Positions 62,651-64,000 of a stretch of 64,000 nucleotides of DNA are shown here, in pieces. The number at the start of each line of letters is the position of its first letter. Position 1 is the stretch's first letter. Below the pieces are notes generated by a model. It was not told where the DNA came from. It saw only the letters and a program-made list of their open reading frames with translations, and did not search any database. The translations under genes and the position numbers were made by a program. The stretch is from Planomonospora_B alba (lineage in GTDB: Bacteria > Actinomycetota > Actinomycetes > Streptosporangiales > Streptosporangiaceae): positions 51,801 through 115,800 of the forward strand of contig NZ_BAAAUT010000020.1 of assembly GCF_039534085.1 (NCBI RefSeq). Direction: 5' to 3'.

Positions 62651-63888
62651 GCGGCCCGGCCGGCCGGAGCCCCGCGCGGAGCACCCGGCGGGCGGGGGGC
62701 GGCGGGCGGCCCGCGCACACCGTGGTCTTCGCCTGCCTGGACGCCGACACGCTCGGCGGCGTCCAGCGGGTCACCCACACCGTCGCGCAGGGCCTGGCCG
62801 AGCGCGGGCACGACGTGCACGTGATCGGGCTGCACCGGGCGGCGCGCCCGTTCCGCTACGTGGAGCGGCCCGCCTACCACCGCCACGTCGTGCACCGCAC
62901 CCCGGCGGGGCCGCTCTCCCGGCTGGGCAGGCGGCGCGAGCGGCGGCGGCTGGCCGCCCTGCTCGACCGGCTGGGCCCCGGCTTCGCGGTGCTGTCCTCG
63001 CCCAGCGTGGTGACCCGGATCCGGGCCCTGATCCCGCGGCACCTGCTGGCGATCGGCCAGTACCACGGCTCCTACCGGCACGCCCGCGGCTCCTGGCACC
63101 TGCGCGCGGTCAGCGGCCACTACGGCCGCCTGGAGAAGGCGGTGTTCGTCAGCGAGGACGACGCCTGGTCGTTCTCCGAGCACGCGCGGCTGCCCAACAC
63201 CTGGTCCATCCCGAACCCGCTGCCCTCCTGGCCGTCGCGGACCTCCGACCTGACCGCCCGCCGGGTGCTCGGGATCGGCAGGCTGGAGGGGGTCAAGCGC
63301 TTCGACCGGCTGATCTCGGCCTTCGCCCTGGCCTGCGGGGCGGGCGAGCCGCCGGGCCGGGCGGGCGGCCGGGCCCGCGGGGACCCGCCGGGGAGCGGGC
63401 CGCCCGGGGACGGGGCCGGCGGCTGGGAGCTCCACCTGATCGGCGAGGGCGCCGAGGAGGAGCGGCTGCGGGCGCACGCCCGGGCGTGCGGGGTCGCCGA
63501 CCGGGTGGTGTTCCGGGGGGCGGTGCCCGCGGCGGAGATGGCGCGCGAGTACCTCGGCGGGTCCGTGCTGGGGCTGTCCAGCGAGCACGAGGGGCTCCCG
63601 CTGGTCGTGGCGGAGGCCGCGTCCTACGGGGTGCCCGCGGTCGCGTTCGACGTCTCCGGCGGGGTGCGGTCGCTGGTGTCCGACCGGGAGACCGGGCTGC
63701 TGGTCCCCCCGGCCGACGTGGACGCCTTCGCGGCGGCGCTGGCCGAGCTGATGTCCCCCGCCGACGGCGGGGACGCCGCGGAGCGGAGGCGGCGGCTGGG
63801 CGCCGCCGCCCGGGTCCGTGCCGAGGCGTTCCGGCCGGAGCGGGTCCTGGACCGCTGGGAGGAGCTCTTCGAGCACGTCATCCGGTGA
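62647..63888 (+). CDS. GT4 glycosyltransferase
   Basis: A 413-residue GT-B enzyme. N-terminal acceptor domain from VVFACLDADTLGGVQRVTHT; GIGRLEGVKRFDRLISAFAL; LHLIGEGAEEERLRAHARAC; VFRGAVPAAEMAREYLGGSV; and the E-x7-E-type catalytic SSEHEGLPLVVAEAASYGVP. A Gly/Arg/Pro-rich insertion (about 236-258) is unusual. GTG 62647 overlaps the preceding stop by four bases. With the TagF-like fusion it probably assembles a cell-surface glycopolymer. The 3' end overlaps the convergent gene at 63878 by 11 bases. Confidence 0.9.
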   Translation: MSGPAGRSPARSTRRAGGGGRPAHTVVFACLDADTLGGVQRVTHTVAQGLAERGHDVHVIGLHRAARPFRYVERPAYHRHVVHRTPAGPLSRLGRRRERRRLAALLDRLGPGFAVLSSPSVVTRIRALIPRHLLAIGQYHGSYRHARGSWHLRAVSGHYGRLEKAVFVSEDDAWSFSEHARLPNTWSIPNPLPSWPSRTSDLTARRVLGIGRLEGVKRFDRLISAFALACGAGEPPGRAGGRARGDPPGSGPPGDGAGGWELHLIGEGAEEERLRAHARACGVADRVVFRGAVPAAEMAREYLGGSVLGLSSEHEGLPLVVAEAASYGVPAVAFDVSGGVRSLVSDRETGLLVPPADVDAFAAALAELMSPADGGDAAERRRRLGAAARVRAEAFRPERVLDRWEELFEHVIR

Positions 63889-64000
63889 GGGCGGGCTCCT
63901 GGAGCGGGAGCGGCAGCCCGGCCAGCTCCAGCTGGGCGGAGGTCAGCTGCGCGGCCACCGGGTTCGGCTCGCGGAGCCGTACCAGCCGGTCCAGCGCGGC
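63878..64000 (-). CDS. C-terminal fragment of an unidentified protein
   Basis: The last 40 codons of a minus-strand frame enter from the right edge: AALDRLVRLREPNPVAAQLT, then SAQLELAGLPLPLQEPALTG and stop (TCA at 63878-63880). It is arginine/leucine rich and helical, with no domain visible. Convergent with the GT4 gene and overlapping its end by 11 bases. Real because the frame continues without stops and ends cleanly; family unknown. Confidence 0.5.
   Translation of the reverse strand, partial: AALDRLVRLREPNPVAAQLTSAQLELAGLPLPLQEPALTG

Overview
The window is high-GC (roughly 70-75% by eye) chromosomal DNA from a filamentous actinomycete. A WhiB protein, the duf3017/folD/mdh neighbourhood, an icmB-type B12 subunit beside sucCD, a PerM-like DUF6350 protein, ECF-like and PspC/LiaF-like regulators and frequent GTG starts all fit. 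Streptosporangiales (Streptosporangium/Nonomuraea-like) is my inference from protein flavour, not a database match. I recognised no rRNA, tRNA, CRISPR array or complete transposase.

Layout. 1-9.5 kb: start of an M20 amidohydrolase, a lone PGM1-type ATP-grasp peptide ligase, a D-Ala-D-Ala carboxypeptidase, then a large inverted repeat (228 and 375 bp arms) around a frameshifted GNAT gene, then YihY, trpS, a CNNM/CorC membrane protein and galE. 9.6-13.9 kb: a secreted DUF11 protein, mdh, and a divergent MFS exporter/PadR regulator pair with a matching operator. 14.1-22.8 kb: the least explained block. It holds a Ser/Thr kinase whose extracellular part is an amino-acid-type solute-binding domain, a sigma-like protein tethered to the membrane and fused to a propeller-like ectodomain, a small membrane protein, and two further membrane proteins with the same ectodomain module. 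22.9-36 kb: central metabolism (icd, citrate synthase, folD, purH, purN, sucCD, icmB) with small membrane and regulatory genes.

36.2-39.4 kb: three tandem secreted paralogues, possibly LprG/LppX-like, separated by strong hairpins. 39.4-45 kb: pcrA, a PIG-L deacetylase, a FetB-like permease, a CPBP protease, a Wbl protein. 45-49.3 kb: an envelope-stress-like cluster of LuxR-type response regulator and PspC-containing histidine kinase, divergent from a PspC/LiaF-like protein and a small membrane protein. 49.4-53.7 kb: CGNR regulator, LysR/DJ-1 pair, and a VOC, PNPOx-like, NTF2-like operon behind a nested palindrome. 53.8-58.8 kb: a form II molybdenum hydroxylase operon (coxS, coxL, coxM) plus a membrane-anchored CoxG-like protein. 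58.8-64 kb: a decayed CU044_5270-like gene, then a cell-surface glycopolymer pair (GT2/TagF-like fusion and GT4) and the end of an unknown gene.

The TCA genes (mdh, icd, citrate synthase, sucCD), one-carbon/purine genes (folD, purN, purH) and IcmB form a conserved housekeeping backbone. The lineage-specific material sits in the repeat-flanked GNAT region, the 14-23 kb signalling block, the three secreted paralogues and the cox/glycopolymer end.
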